Shown: positions 1-8,944, counted from the first letter of the stretch. The stretch: DNA of 64,000 nt from Mesoflavibacter profundi (GCF_014764305.1 NZ_CP061703.1:1005501-1069500), one strand, 5' to 3'. The notes: generated by a model not told the origin, from the sequence alone. A program made the numbers and translations.

Positions 1-306
1 CGTGCAGAAAATGCACGTAACTTTTCACAATGTGATAGTTTATTAATGGGTAACGAATGTGGTGCACATACATTCCCGTACATTGAAGCAAAAAACAAAT
101 CGGCACAAATCGAACACGAAGCAACAACTAGTAAGATTGGTGAAGACCAAATCTTTTACTGTAATCAGCGTGGTATAGATACCGAAAAAGCAATTGCTTT
201 AATCGTAAATGGATTTAGTAAAGAAGTATTAAATAAATTACCTATGGAATTTGCAGTAGAAGCTCAAAAGCTTTTAGAAATTTCATTAGAAGGATCTGTA
301 GGTTAA
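1..306 (+). CDS. sufB: SufB, Fe-S cluster scaffold subunit (3' end only)
   Basis: The last 101 codons of SufB are present; the 5' part lies before the window and frame 1 is open from base 1. SufB is the scaffold subunit of the cytoplasmic SufBC2D complex on which Fe-S clusters are built. The visible part includes the stretch around [17 protein letters not shown] and the [17 protein letters not shown] region typical of the SufB C-terminal beta-helix core. The first ATG here (46) is internal, not a start. sufC, sufD, sufS and sufE downstream confirm the call. The next gene begins 11 bases after the stop, so co-transcription is likely. Confidence 0.95.
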   Translation, partial: RAENARNFSQCDSLLMGNECGAHTFPYIEAKNKSAQIEHEATTSKIGEDQIFYCNQRGIDTEKAIALIVNGFSKEVLNKLPMEFAVEAQKLLEISLEGSVG

Positions 307-317
307 ACACATTCAAT

Positions 318-1184
318 ATGAAAAAAATAGTCATTCTTTTATTTACAGTTTTAAGTGTTGTGGCTTGTAAAAAAGACGCAAAACAAGAGCAAGACGTTGT
401 AGAAGAAAATAAAAAAGTACCATTAAAACTATACATGTTTGATGGTGGTACAGTACAAGTAAATATGCTTGGTATTTTTGCGCAAGACGATGCATACAAA
501 GACCAAAGTAAAACATTTGCAGATGCCATTTATTTAATACAACATCCTAAAGGAAATATATTATGGGATGCAGGATTATCAGAAGATTTAATAGATCAAA
601 AACCATTTACAACTTCAGAAGGAGCATTTACAGTAAGTCGTAAAGCAGGAATAGAAGAACAACTAAAGTCTATAGGCTTAACACCAAAGGACATTGATTA
701 TTTAGCGTTATCGCATACACATTTTGATCACTCTGGCTCAGCTTCAAAACTTACAGATGCTACTTGGATTGTACAAGAAGAAGAGTATAACTATGTAACT
801 AGCGAAGAGCAACAAACTGCTAATAAAGCAAACTATGATGCTATAAAAGACTTAAAAAACATTAAAAAAATCAATGGTGATTTTGATGTGTTTGGAGACG
901 GTAGCATTGTTATAGTATCTACACCAGGTCATACACCAGGTCACCAATCTTTATTTGTAGATTTAGATATGACTGGACCATTATTTCTAACAGGTGATTT
1001 ATATCATATGGAAGAAAGCAGGACACATCACAGAGTTCCTGTGTTTAACCATGATGTTGACCAAACATTAACTTCTATGGAAGTTTTTGAAAAATATGCA
1101 GAACAAAAAGGTGCAAGAGTTATAATACAACATTCACAAAACGATTATAACACTTTAAATCCTGCACCAGAACCAAATTTATAA
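318..1184 (+). CDS. Metallo-beta-lactamase-fold lipoprotein, AHL-lactonase-like
   Basis: This 288-aa protein starts with a lipoprotein signal peptide ending in a VVAC lipobox (Cys17), so it should be anchored in the envelope. It has the dinuclear-zinc motif HTHFDHSG (His133, His135, Asp137, His138), then PGHTPGH (His205), LTGDLYH (Asp227) and a late histidine (His272). This arrangement matches N-acyl homoserine lactonases of the AiiA/AttM type, but the fold also covers other lactonases and phosphodiesterases, so the substrate is unproven. It lies 11 bases after sufB and 2 bases before the next lipoprotein gene, apparently inside the suf transcript. A lactonase in a SUF operon is not an expected partner. 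Confidence 0.85.
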   Translation: MKKIVILLFTVLSVVACKKDAKQEQDVVEENKKVPLKLYMFDGGTVQVNMLGIFAQDDAYKDQSKTFADAIYLIQHPKGNILWDAGLSEDLIDQKPFTTSEGAFTVSRKAGIEEQLKSIGLTPKDIDYLALSHTHFDHSGSASKLTDATWIVQEEEYNYVTSEEQQTANKANYDAIKDLKNIKKINGDFDVFGDGSIVIVSTPGHTPGHQSLFVDLDMTGPLFLTGDLYHMEESRTHHRVPVFNHDVDQTLTSMEVFEKYAEQKGARVIIQHSQNDYNTLNPAPEPNL

Positions 1185-1186
1185 CC

Positions 1187-1570
1187 ATGAAAAAATTATT
1201 TTTAATCTGTACGCTTTGTATAGCGTTAGCTTGTAAAGAAGATAGTAAAAAAACATCTAACCAAGAGAACACGACTATCGAAACAAAAAGATTAGTAGGC
1301 GAATTTGTTTATTATGCAGATGCAGCAGTGTTTCAGGTAAAAAATGATATTTATGGTGTAATCATAGACGACCAAATGCAAGCTTTAAATAATGAAGCTA
1401 AAGCATTTAAAAAAGAAGCTACAGATATGGTCATTGCAGATGTAGAAGCACAAATTCTTGCAAAAAACAAAGATGAAGAAGGTTGGCCATATAAACTAAA
1501 AATTGAAAAAATATATAGTGTTAAAGCACTAGACCCAAATAAGAACGACGTTATTAAACTAGGAAAATAA
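1187..1570 (+). CDS. Small lipoprotein of unknown function
   Basis: This 127-aa protein has a lipoprotein signal peptide ([16 protein letters not shown], lipobox Cys16), then a low-complexity Lys/Ser/Thr linker and a small soluble domain. Phrases such as [14 protein letters not shown] and [16 protein letters not shown] suggest a compact beta-rich domain; I do not recognise the family. It is packed 2 bases after the metallo-beta-lactamase lipoprotein and 5 bases before sufC. It is therefore probably translated from the suf mRNA and may work with the upstream lipoprotein in the envelope. No function is proposed. Confidence 0.75.
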   Translation: MKKLFLICTLCIALACKEDSKKTSNQENTTIETKRLVGEFVYYADAAVFQVKNDIYGVIIDDQMQALNNEAKAFKKEATDMVIADVEAQILAKNKDEEGWPYKLKIEKIYSVKALDPNKNDVIKLGK

Positions 1571-1575
1571 ATAGT

Positions 1576-2328
1576 ATGTTAAAGATAAATAACTTACACG
1601 CAAGCGTAGAAGAAAAATCTATATTAAAAGGAATTAACTTAGAAGTTAAACCAGGAGAAGTACATGCCATAATGGGACCAAATGGTTCTGGTAAAAGTAC
1701 ATTAGCTTCTGTAATTGCTGGTAAAGAAGACTATGAAGTAGAAGATGGAGACATCTTATTAGAAGGCGAAAACATAAACGAATTAGATGCAGAAGAACGC
1801 GCACACAAAGGTGTGTTTTTATCATTTCAATATCCAGTTGAAATTCCAGGAGTTTCTGTAACAAATTTTATGAAAACTGCTATTAACGAAACTAGAAAAG
1901 CAAAAGGTCTTGAAGAAATGCCTGCTAACGAGATGTTAAAGCTAATTCGTGAAAAATCAGAATTACTAGAGATAGATCGTAAGTTTTTATCTCGTTCTCT
2001 TAACGAAGGATTTTCTGGAGGAGAAAAGAAACGTAACGAGATTTTCCAAATGGCAATGCTAGAACCAAAATTAGCTATTCTTGACGAAACAGATTCTGGT
2101 TTAGATATTGACGCTTTACGTATCGTAGCAAACGGTGTAAACAAATTAAAAAGCAAAGACAATGCAGTTGTAGTAATTACGCATTACCAACGTTTATTAG
2201 ATTACATTGTACCAGATTATGTACACGTGTTATTAAATGGTCGTATCGTAAAATCTGGAACTAAAGAATTAGCTCTAGAGCTTGAAGCAAAAGGTTACGA
2301 TTGGATTAAAGAAGAAGTTGGCGCGTAA
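1576..2328 (+). CDS. sufC: SufC, ABC-type ATPase of Fe-S assembly
   Basis: This 250-aa protein is the cytoplasmic ATPase of the SufBC2D scaffold; ATP hydrolysis drives the rearrangement of SufB-SufD during cluster assembly. The Walker A motif GPNGSGKST is at residues 34-42, the ABC signature SGGEKKR at 147-153, and Walker B LAILDE at 166-171, followed by the SufC-typical TDSGLD. Length is normal for the family. It starts 5 bases after the preceding lipoprotein gene. A 118-base gap without a clear hairpin separates it from sufD. Confidence 0.97.
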   Translation: MLKINNLHASVEEKSILKGINLEVKPGEVHAIMGPNGSGKSTLASVIAGKEDYEVEDGDILLEGENINELDAEERAHKGVFLSFQYPVEIPGVSVTNFMKTAINETRKAKGLEEMPANEMLKLIREKSELLEIDRKFLSRSLNEGFSGGEKKRNEIFQMAMLEPKLAILDETDSGLDIDALRIVANGVNKLKSKDNAVVVITHYQRLLDYIVPDYVHVLLNGRIVKSGTKELALELEAKGYDWIKEEVGA

Positions 2329-2446
2329 GCACAAATTTAAAGTGGTTAAGTAATAAAAACTTTCCGCTTAACTTAAATTATGTAGAATAAGACAGCTTCA
2401 TAACGCATAAAGCGTTAAAGAAGACTGAATACAGAAGACTTAAAAA

Positions 2447-3760
2447 ATGAGTTTAAAAGAAAAATTAATTTCATCTTTCATGGCTTTCGAAAATCAAGTG
2501 GATGTAGACACAAAAATTCACGATATTCGAACAGAAGCTATTAAAGCTTTTGAAGATCAAGGATTTCCTACCAAAAAAGATGAAGCTTGGAAATATACCT
2601 CGTTAAAAAGTATCTTAAAACACGATTATAGCGTATTTCCTAAACAAGAAAACGCATTAGATTACAAAGATGTTAAGCAATATTTTATCCATGATATAGA
2701 TACCTATAAAATTGTATTTATCGATGGTAAATATTCCTCACATCTATCTCAAACAACACATGAAGAAATAGATGTTTGTTTGATGTCTGCAGCATTAACT
2801 AAACCTAAATACCAATTAGTTATAGAAAACTACTTTAATAAAGTAGCACAAAAAGACGGTATTTCATCATTAAACACTGCGTTTTCTAAAGAAGGTGCTT
2901 ACATCTATATTCCAAAAAACAAGGTAGTAAATAAGCCTATACAAATAGTACATTTTTCTACAGGAAACGAATCTTCTTTAATGTTACAACCGCGTAACTT
3001 AATAGTTGTTGAAGAAAATAGTCATGTACAAATTATAGAAAGACATCAATCTTTAACAGATAATCCAGTATTTACTAATAGTGTTACAGAGATTTTTGCA
3101 AATAAACGTGCTATTGTAGATTACTACAAAATCCAAAACGATAATGCTAATGCATCGTTAATAGACAATACGTTTGTAGAACAAAAACAAGAAAGTCACG
3201 CTTCAGTTCATACTTTTAGTTTTGGTGGTAAATTAACTAGAAACAATCTTAACTTTTACCAAAACGGAGAGCGCATAGATTCGACTTTAAAAGGTGTAAC
3301 TATACTTGCAGAAAAACAGCATGTAGATCACAATACATTAGTACATCATATAGAGCCTAATTGTGAAAGTCACCAAGATTACAAAGGTATTTTTGACGAT
3401 AACGCAACTGGTGTCTTTAATGGTAAAGTAATAGTTGAAAAAGAAGCGCAAAAAACAAATGCATTTCAAGCAAACAATAATATTTTAGTAAGCGACAAAG
3501 CTACAATTAACACAAAACCACAATTAGAGATTTTTGCAGACGATGTAAAATGCTCTCATGGTTGTACGATTGGACAATTAGACGAAAGCGCTATGTTTTA
3601 TTTACGTTCTCGTGGTATTCCAGAAAAGGAAGCCAGAGGATTATTAATGTTTGCATTTAGCAACAATGTACTAAGCTCGGTAAAAATACCAGAACTTAAA
3701 CAACGAATTACAAAACTTATTGCACTTAAATTAGGTGTCAATATAGGATTTGATTTATAA
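2447..3760 (+). CDS. sufD: SufD, Fe-S cluster assembly subunit
   Basis: This 437-aa protein is SufD, the partner of SufB in the cytoplasmic SufBC2D scaffold. The N-terminal helical region carries the family-typical DEAWKYTSLK motif near residue 45. The C-terminal beta-helix holds the conserved CSHGCTIGQLD block (about 368-378), followed by FYLRSRGIP. Length and position immediately after sufC fit. It is followed at once by a strong palindromic terminator (3761-3795), so it ends the first transcription unit. Confidence 0.97.
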   Translation: MSLKEKLISSFMAFENQVDVDTKIHDIRTEAIKAFEDQGFPTKKDEAWKYTSLKSILKHDYSVFPKQENALDYKDVKQYFIHDIDTYKIVFIDGKYSSHLSQTTHEEIDVCLMSAALTKPKYQLVIENYFNKVAQKDGISSLNTAFSKEGAYIYIPKNKVVNKPIQIVHFSTGNESSLMLQPRNLIVVEENSHVQIIERHQSLTDNPVFTNSVTEIFANKRAIVDYYKIQNDNANASLIDNTFVEQKQESHASVHTFSFGGKLTRNNLNFYQNGERIDSTLKGVTILAEKQHVDHNTLVHHIEPNCESHQDYKGIFDDNATGVFNGKVIVEKEAQKTNAFQANNNILVSDKATINTKPQLEIFADDVKCSHGCTIGQLDESAMFYLRSRGIPEKEARGLLMFAFSNNVLSSVKIPELKQRITKLIALKLGVNIGFDL

Positions 3761-3795
3761 AAAAAAGCAGCTAATTAATTAGCTGCTTTTTTTTT
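3761..3795. terminator. Bidirectional intrinsic terminator after sufD
   Basis: A perfect 20-base palindrome, GCAGCTAATTAATTAGCTGC (3767-3786), is flanked by A6 on the left and T9 on the right. It folds into an 8-bp stem with a TTAA loop and a U-tract, starting directly after the sufD stop. Confidence 0.93.
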
Positions 3796-3872
3796 ACACC
3801 AATTTAAAAATACGACAATTGCCTAATGTTATATGATATTATCGTCACTTAAATTTGACAAAAAACAATATC

Positions 3873-4682
3873 ATGAAAAACATAACCACTTTTCTTTGTC
3901 TATTTATCACGACGTTTTTAATAGCACAAAACAATCCGCCTATTAAAGAAGCTCCTGTAAACCCAATAATCTTAAAATATAAATTAGAACATTTTAATCT
4001 ATCAGGAACTATTAATACAGTTACCCTTAATAACTCTTGGCAATTACAATTTAATGAAGAAGGATTACTTGTTAAAGAATACAATAATGTTTACGATGCA
4101 AATAAAAAGCTAATTAAGGAATATAAGTATCCAGATAATACAACAATATTAGAAACAAAATATGAAGGCGAAAATGGTGTGATAAAAGCTAAATACACAC
4201 TTAACAACGATAAAAACATCATTAAATACGAAGTATTAGACACTAAAGATATTCCTGATTATTATATTCTAGACCCGATTACATACGAGTATAAAGACCA
4301 ATTACTTGTAAAAGAATCTTCAGATAAAAGTAAATATAACTATAACTACAAAACTGAAACAACAACATATAAATACGACAACAAAAAAAGACTAATACAA
4401 AGTAGTTTGTTTTATGATAATAAGGAACACATCGATTTTAGAAACACTTATGATTACTCTAAATTTAACGAAGGAAAAATTCTATTTTTAAAAGACAATG
4501 GGTATTATGAAATTAATCAAGACTACAATAGTAAAGGAACATTAACCTACGAAGTAGTTAAAGAAAACGGCTATCGTGCTAATCCATTATCTAAAGTCTA
4601 TCGTAATCCTATGTATGATGAACATGGTAATATATCTACTTTTAGTGATGGAGAATTTAGATATACGTATTTCAAAAAATAA
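3873..4682 (+). CDS. Secreted tyrosine-rich protein of unknown function
   Basis: This 269-aa protein starts with a Sec signal peptide (MKNITTFLCLFITTFLIAQ). The ATG at 3873 is chosen because the upstream in-frame TTG (3855) would add six residues before that signal. The mature part is rich in Tyr, Lys and Asn with loosely repeated units such as YEYKDQLLVKESSD and YKYDNKKRLIQSS, resembling YD/RHS-like beta-strand repeats. No catalytic motif is visible. A TAAATTTG (3850-3857) that fits the Bacteroidota -7 box lies just upstream. It stands alone between sufD and sufS after a terminator, and no link to Fe-S assembly can be seen. Confidence 0.7.
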   Translation: MKNITTFLCLFITTFLIAQNNPPIKEAPVNPIILKYKLEHFNLSGTINTVTLNNSWQLQFNEEGLLVKEYNNVYDANKKLIKEYKYPDNTTILETKYEGENGVIKAKYTLNNDKNIIKYEVLDTKDIPDYYILDPITYEYKDQLLVKESSDKSKYNYNYKTETTTYKYDNKKRLIQSSLFYDNKEHIDFRNTYDYSKFNEGKILFLKDNGYYEINQDYNSKGTLTYEVVKENGYRANPLSKVYRNPMYDEHGNISTFSDGEFRYTYFKK

Positions 4683-4727
4683 TCACTAAATAAATTATAA
4701 AAATTCCATTTTAAGCGTTACAAGTAG

Positions 4728-4735
4728 TAAATTTG
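4728..4735 (+). promoter_or_regulatory. Putative -7 box directly before sufS
   Basis: TAAATTTG fits the Bacteroidota -7 consensus TAnnTTTG and ends four bases before the sufS ATG (4740). Transcription from it would begin at or next to the start codon, giving an almost leaderless mRNA. No clear -33 TTG is visible. Confidence 0.4.
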
Positions 4736-4739
4736 TAAC

Positions 4740-5954
4740 ATGTTAGATATAAATAAAATTAGAGAAGATTTTCCAATACTTAAAAGGCAAGTAAACGGTA
4801 AACCTTTAGTGTATTTTGATAATGCTGCAACGTCGCAAACACCACAACAAGTCATAGATGTAATAGTAGATTATTATTCTAATTATAATGCAAATATACA
4901 TCGTGGTGTACATGCTTTAAGTCAGGAAGCGACAGATAAATATGAAGCTGCTCGTAAGACCATTCAAAATCATTTTAATGCTAAGCATGCTTACGAGATT
5001 ATTTTTACTTCTGGGACTACAGATAGTATAAATTTAATTGCAAATGGCTTTGCTTCACTTTTAAATGAAAAAGATGAACTTATCGTCTCTGCATTAGAAC
5101 ATCATAGCAACATCGTTCCTTGGCAAATGCTTTGCGAAAAAACAGGAGCTACGCTTAAAGTGATACCTATGACTTTAGAAGGAGAATTAGATTTGGAAGC
5201 CTATTCTAATCTACTTTCTAAAAACACTAAACTAGTCTTTGTTAATCATATTTCTAACGCATTAGGTACCATTAATCCAATTGAAACAATTATTGATAAG
5301 GCACATCAAGTTGGCGCTGCTGTTTTAATAGATGGTGCACAAGCTTGTCCACACATAAAACCAGATGTACAAGCATTAGATGTAGATTTTTACGTAACAT
5401 CTGCTCATAAAATATGTGGTCCAACAGGCGTTGGAATGCTTTATGGTAAAGAAGAATGGTTAAAAAAACTACCACCTTATCAAGGTGGCGGAGAAATGAT
5501 TGACCAAGTTACTTTTGAAAAAACCACGTACGCAGGTTTACCTCATAAATTTGAAGCAGGTACACCAAATATTTGTGGCGGAATTGCTTTTGGAGCTGCT
5601 TTAGACTATATGAATGCTATTGGCTTTGATAATATTGCTAATTATGAGCATGAACTTTTAGAATATGGCACTAGAAAACTTCTAGAAATTGAAGGCTTAA
5701 AAATCTACGGAACGTCTAAAAACAAAACATCGGTAATATCTTTCAATTTAGAAGGTATACATCCTTACGATGTTGGTACATTATTAGATAAAATGGGAAT
5801 TGCTGTACGTACTGGTCATCATTGTACGCAACCAATTATGGATTTTTATAAGATTCCGGGAACTGTAAGAGCATCGTTTTCGTTTTACAATACTAAAGAA
5901 GAAATTGATAAACTTGTAGAAGGCGTTAAAAAAGCAAAACTAATGTTAAGCTAA
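4740..5954 (+). CDS. sufS: SufS, cysteine desulfurase
   Basis: This 404-aa PLP enzyme is SufS. It removes sulfur from cysteine as an enzyme-bound persulfide and passes it to SufE for cluster building. The PLP-binding lysine is in SAHKICGP (Lys224) and the persulfide-forming cysteine is in RTGHHCTQP (Cys362). The N-terminal KPLVYFDNAATSQTP block is typical of group II desulfurases. The ATG at 4740 gives the canonical N-terminus MLDINKIREDFPILK and normal length. sufE follows after one intervening lipoprotein gene. Confidence 0.97.
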   Translation: MLDINKIREDFPILKRQVNGKPLVYFDNAATSQTPQQVIDVIVDYYSNYNANIHRGVHALSQEATDKYEAARKTIQNHFNAKHAYEIIFTSGTTDSINLIANGFASLLNEKDELIVSALEHHSNIVPWQMLCEKTGATLKVIPMTLEGELDLEAYSNLLSKNTKLVFVNHISNALGTINPIETIIDKAHQVGAAVLIDGAQACPHIKPDVQALDVDFYVTSAHKICGPTGVGMLYGKEEWLKKLPPYQGGGEMIDQVTFEKTTYAGLPHKFEAGTPNICGGIAFGAALDYMNAIGFDNIANYEHELLEYGTRKLLEIEGLKIYGTSKNKTSVISFNLEGIHPYDVGTLLDKMGIAVRTGHHCTQPIMDFYKIPGTVRASFSFYNTKEEIDKLVEGVKKAKLMLS

Positions 5955-6004
5955 AGTTTGGCGTCTTTTTTGTATTATTATATTAAAATTAAATACAAAA
6001 TAGA

Positions 6005-6478
6005 ATGAAAACTTTTACCCTAATCGTAATAACCATTATTTTAAATGCTTGCGGAGCATCTAAAAATATAACATCAGATGTAGAAAATGCTACATCAACA
6101 TCATCAAAATTATTACAAGAACAAGTTACAGTTATACAATATCAAGCAACATCTAGAGGATTATATAAAATGGTCGAAGCCAACAAAAACACCATTAATT
6201 ATCAAAACTCTAGAACAGAAAAAGCAACATCAAAACCTTGTAGCGAAGCAGATTGGTCAAATGTATTACAAAAGCTAAACACTATAGATGTATCTAAATT
6301 GGACCAAATAGAAGCGCCAACTAAAGCCCATCAATACGATGGTGCAGCATTAGCTACATTAACAATAATTAAAGACAATAAAACATACACTTCAACAACG
6401 TTTGATCATGGTAATCCTCCAAAACAATTAGAAGGAATTGTCAATCAACTATTAAGTTTTATGCCAGAAAAACAATAA
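6005..6478 (+). CDS. Small lipoprotein of unknown function
   Basis: This 157-aa protein has a short lipoprotein signal (MKTFTLIVITIILNAC, Cys16) followed by a Ser/Thr/Asn-rich linker. The C-terminal half contains a conserved-looking IKDNKTYTSTTFDHGNPP segment, so a small periplasmic or outer-membrane-anchored domain is likely. I do not recognise the family. It is 50 bases after sufS and on the same strand as the suf genes, but sufE just downstream appears to have its own promoter. Confidence 0.7.
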   Translation: MKTFTLIVITIILNACGASKNITSDVENATSTSSKLLQEQVTVIQYQATSRGLYKMVEANKNTINYQNSRTEKATSKPCSEADWSNVLQKLNTIDVSKLDQIEAPTKAHQYDGAALATLTIIKDNKTYTSTTFDHGNPPKQLEGIVNQLLSFMPEKQ

Positions 6479-6520
6479 CAGTTTTACTATACTTTTAGAA
6501 TAAAACTTAAGTATATTGTT

Positions 6521-6528
6521 TAATTTTG
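6521..6528 (+). promoter_or_regulatory. Putative sufE promoter -7 box
   Basis: TAATTTTG followed by CA matches TAnnTTTG. It lies 22 bases before the sufE ATG, giving a predicted leader of about 18 bases. A -33 TTG is not obvious. Confidence 0.5.
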
Positions 6529-6550
6529 CAGCTAATTAAAGTTTAGAAAA

Positions 6551-6976
6551 ATGCCAAGTATAAAAGAAATTCAAGACGAAATAATAGATGAGTTTTCAAT
6601 GTTTGAAGATTGGGAAGAGCGTTACCAATATATGATTGATCTTGGTAAAACCTTACCATTAATTGACGAGCAATTTAAAACAGAAGACCATATAATTAAA
6701 GGTTGTCAAAGTAAAGTTTGGGTACATGCTCAAATGGAAGACGATAAAGTAACCTTTACTGCAGATAGCGATGCAATTATTACCAAAGGAATAATAGCTA
6801 TTTTAATTCGTGTATTTTCAAATCAACATCCAAAAGATATTATCGACTCTGATACCGATTTTATAGATAAAATTGGATTAAAAGAGCATTTATCACCAAC
6901 AAGAGCAAATGGATTAGTAAGTATGATTAAACAAATTAAAATGTATGCGATTGCTTACCAAACACAATTAAAATAA
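6551..6976 (+). CDS. sufE: SufE, sulfur acceptor/transfer protein
   Basis: This 141-aa protein is SufE, which accepts persulfide sulfur from SufS and hands it to SufB. The acceptor cysteine sits in IIKGCQSKVW (Cys52), and the N-terminal DWEERYQYMIDLGK helix is family-typical. Length matches SufE proteins. It starts a compact run (sufE, DUF59, DUF2480) with gaps of 36 and 11 bases and is likely to have its own promoter. Confidence 0.96.
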   Translation: MPSIKEIQDEIIDEFSMFEDWEERYQYMIDLGKTLPLIDEQFKTEDHIIKGCQSKVWVHAQMEDDKVTFTADSDAIITKGIIAILIRVFSNQHPKDIIDSDTDFIDKIGLKEHLSPTRANGLVSMIKQIKMYAIAYQTQLK

Positions 6977-7012
6977 ATTTTGCTTACGCAGAAATAAAAC
7001 ATTAAACACACA

Positions 7013-7333
7013 ATGAGCACAATAGATACAGCAGAATTAGGAGAAAAAATAGTTAAGGTTTTAAAAACAATTTACGACCCAGAAATACCAGTAGATATTT
7101 ACGAATTAGGATTAATTTACGACGTATTAGTAAACGAAGACTACGAAGTAAAAATCCTAATGACCTTAACTACACCAAACTGTCCAGTTGCAGAAACTTT
7201 ACCTCTTGAAGTAGAAGAAAAAGTAAAATCTCTTAACGATATTAAAGATGCAGAAGTAGAGATTACTTTTGATCCACCATGGTCACAAGACTTAATGAGT
7301 GAAGAAGCTAAATTAGAATTAGGAATGCTATAA
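7013..7333 (+). CDS. MIP18/DUF59 family Fe-S assembly protein (SufT-like)
   Basis: This 106-aa cytoplasmic protein has the single MIP18 (DUF59) domain. It shows the motif YDPEIPVDIYELGLIYDV near residue 25, TTPNCPVAE with the conserved cysteine in the middle, and DPPWSQDLMSEEAK at the end. DUF59 proteins act in Fe-S cluster maturation or transfer, and this version is a standard member of Bacteroidota suf clusters. It sits between sufE and the DUF2480 gene. Confidence 0.92.
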   Translation: MSTIDTAELGEKIVKVLKTIYDPEIPVDIYELGLIYDVLVNEDYEVKILMTLTTPNCPVAETLPLEVEEKVKSLNDIKDAEVEITFDPPWSQDLMSEEAKLELGML

Positions 7334-7344
7334 AAGCAATCAAG

Positions 7345-7848
7345 ATGTCAGACCAAATTATTAATCGCGTAGCCAATAGCAAACTGCAAGTAATAGATCT
7401 AGAAGACTTCTATCCACCTGGTAAGCGTATTACTTTTGATATTAAAGATTGGCTTTACGAAGGGTTAGTTCTTAGAGAAAAAGATTTTAGAGCAAATATA
7501 AAAGCATACGATTGGTCACAACACAAAAACCAGTATGTAGCTATAACATGTAGTACAGATGCTATAATTCCTGATTGGGCATTTATGTTGTTGGTCGTTA
7601 ATTTAGAACCTTTTGTCGAAAAGTGCCATATTGGAACTTTAGAGGATTTAGAAACCTCAATCTACCAAGACAAAATCAACCAAATAGACGCAACAATTTA
7701 CCAAGATAAGCCAGTAATTATAAAAGGCTGCAGTAACAAGCCAGTGCCTATAAACGCTTACACAATGCTTACTTCTAAGCTTAAAAAACACGCAAAATCT
7801 ATCATGTACGGAGAAGCGTGTTCTTCAGTACCATTATTTAAGCGTTAA
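7345..7848 (+). CDS. DUF2480 family protein
   Basis: This 167-aa soluble protein matches DUF2480, a Bacteroidota family regularly found at the end of suf clusters. Recognisable parts are VIDLEDFYPPGKR near the N-terminus, KDFRANIKAYDW, and IKGCSNKPVPINAY with a cysteine, followed by GEACSSVPLFKR. No signal peptide is visible. The reaction is unknown; context suggests an Fe-S-related role. The gene begins 11 bases after the DUF59 gene. Confidence 0.88.
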   Translation: MSDQIINRVANSKLQVIDLEDFYPPGKRITFDIKDWLYEGLVLREKDFRANIKAYDWSQHKNQYVAITCSTDAIIPDWAFMLLVVNLEPFVEKCHIGTLEDLETSIYQDKINQIDATIYQDKPVIIKGCSNKPVPINAYTMLTSKLKKHAKSIMYGEACSSVPLFKR

Positions 7849-7929
7849 CAATTCTGTTAATTACTTATTTAACTGAATAACAACACTTTAACTTATATTT
7901 GTAATTTTAATTAAATGAAAGCTAAAGCG

Positions 7930-7937
7930 TATCTTTG
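7930..7937 (+). promoter_or_regulatory. -7 box of the DUF3078 gene
   Basis: TATCTTTG followed by CA is an exact TAnnTTTG element. It places transcription start near 7942, about 24 bases before the ATG at 7966. It lies downstream of the ATG at 7915, which argues against that earlier start. Confidence 0.7.
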
Positions 7938-7965
7938 CATCCGCTTTATTAAAAACTTAAATTTT

Positions 7966-8871
7966 ATGAAAAAAGTATTACTTATCGGAGCATTTGTATT
8001 TGGAATATTTACAGTAAACGCTCAAACAAAAGAAGAATTACAAGCTCAAAAAGCTGAAAAACAAGCACAAGCAGATAAATTTCAATCAGAAGCTAACGCT
8101 ATCCAAGCTCAAATAGATGCGTTACCAGGTTGGAGAGTTGGTGCTTTTGGTACTATTGGTGGAAGCATCTCAGAATTTAATAATTGGTATGCACAAGGTG
8201 CACCAAATAATGCATCTGGTAACATTGGTTTTACAGTAAACGGTTTTGCTAATTTAATAGAAGAGAAATTTTTCTGGCGTAATAACCTAAACGTAAACTT
8301 AGGTTGGGTAAAATTAGACAATAAAGATATTGATACAGATAGCAGTAAATTTCAAGAAAACACAGATGTTTTTAATGTTACTTCGCTTTATGGTAGAAAA
8401 ATAAGCGACAAATGGGCTGTATCTGGATTAGGAGAATACAGAACAACATTATTAAACAACTTTAATAATCCAGGTTATTTAGATCTTGGTGTTGGTGCAA
8501 CTTGGACTCCAATAGAAAATTTAGTAGTTGTGATTCACCCATTAAACTACAACTTTGTATTTGCAGATGAAGGTACTGTTTTTGAATCTTCTTTAGGTGC
8601 AAAATTTGTTGCAGATTATACAAGACAAATTGGTAAAATAAACTTTAAATCTAACTTTTCTGGTTTTGCTAGTTACAAAAGTAGTGACTACTCTAACTGG
8701 ACTTGGATTAACAGTTTTGGTTACACATTATGGAAAAAAATCGGAGTTGGTTTTGACTTTGGTTTAAGAAGCAACAAACAAGAAGCTGCTGCTTTCCAAG
8801 GTGTAAGTTTAGATAACGCAGATAACGAATTACAATCTTATTGGTTATTTGGTTTAAACTACAAACTATAA
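7966..8871 (+). CDS. DUF3078 outer-membrane beta-barrel protein
   Basis: This 301-aa protein has a signal peptide (MKKVLLIGAFVFGIFTVNAQ) and a short Gln/Ala-rich coiled-coil segment (about 21-48). A beta-strand-rich DUF3078 domain follows, with the sequence GGSISEFNNWYAQGAPNN and alternating aromatic strands up to a C-terminal GLNYKL. It probably forms an outer-membrane barrel. The ATG at 7966 is preferred over 7915 because the upstream extension would precede the signal peptide and include the promoter -7 box. It closes the suf region and is followed by a strong terminator. Confidence 0.88.
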   Translation: MKKVLLIGAFVFGIFTVNAQTKEELQAQKAEKQAQADKFQSEANAIQAQIDALPGWRVGAFGTIGGSISEFNNWYAQGAPNNASGNIGFTVNGFANLIEEKFFWRNNLNVNLGWVKLDNKDIDTDSSKFQENTDVFNVTSLYGRKISDKWAVSGLGEYRTTLLNNFNNPGYLDLGVGATWTPIENLVVVIHPLNYNFVFADEGTVFESSLGAKFVADYTRQIGKINFKSNFSGFASYKSSDYSNWTWINSFGYTLWKKIGVGFDFGLRSNKQEAAAFQGVSLDNADNELQSYWLFGLNYKL

Positions 8872-8893
8872 TTACTAATCTAGATTTAGATAT

Positions 8894-8926
8894 AAAAAAA
8901 GAGCTTCCAAACGGAAGCTCTTTTTT
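8894..8926. terminator. Bidirectional terminator between DUF3078 gene and hflX
   Basis: An 8-bp stem GAGCTTCC/GGAAGCTC (8901-8908, 8913-8920) with an AAAC loop is flanked by A7 and T6. It can serve both convergent genes. Confidence 0.93.
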
Positions 8927-8944
8927 ATTTATAATATTTATAGT

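Noticed and set aside
6087-6278. Second open frame inside the 6005-6478 lipoprotein gene
   Set aside because: It is Lys/Gln-rich and lacks domain features; the host frame has a clear lipobox.
7915-7965. Upstream ATG start for the DUF3078 gene
   Set aside because: It would place 17 residues before a clear signal peptide and would span the TATCTTTG promoter element.
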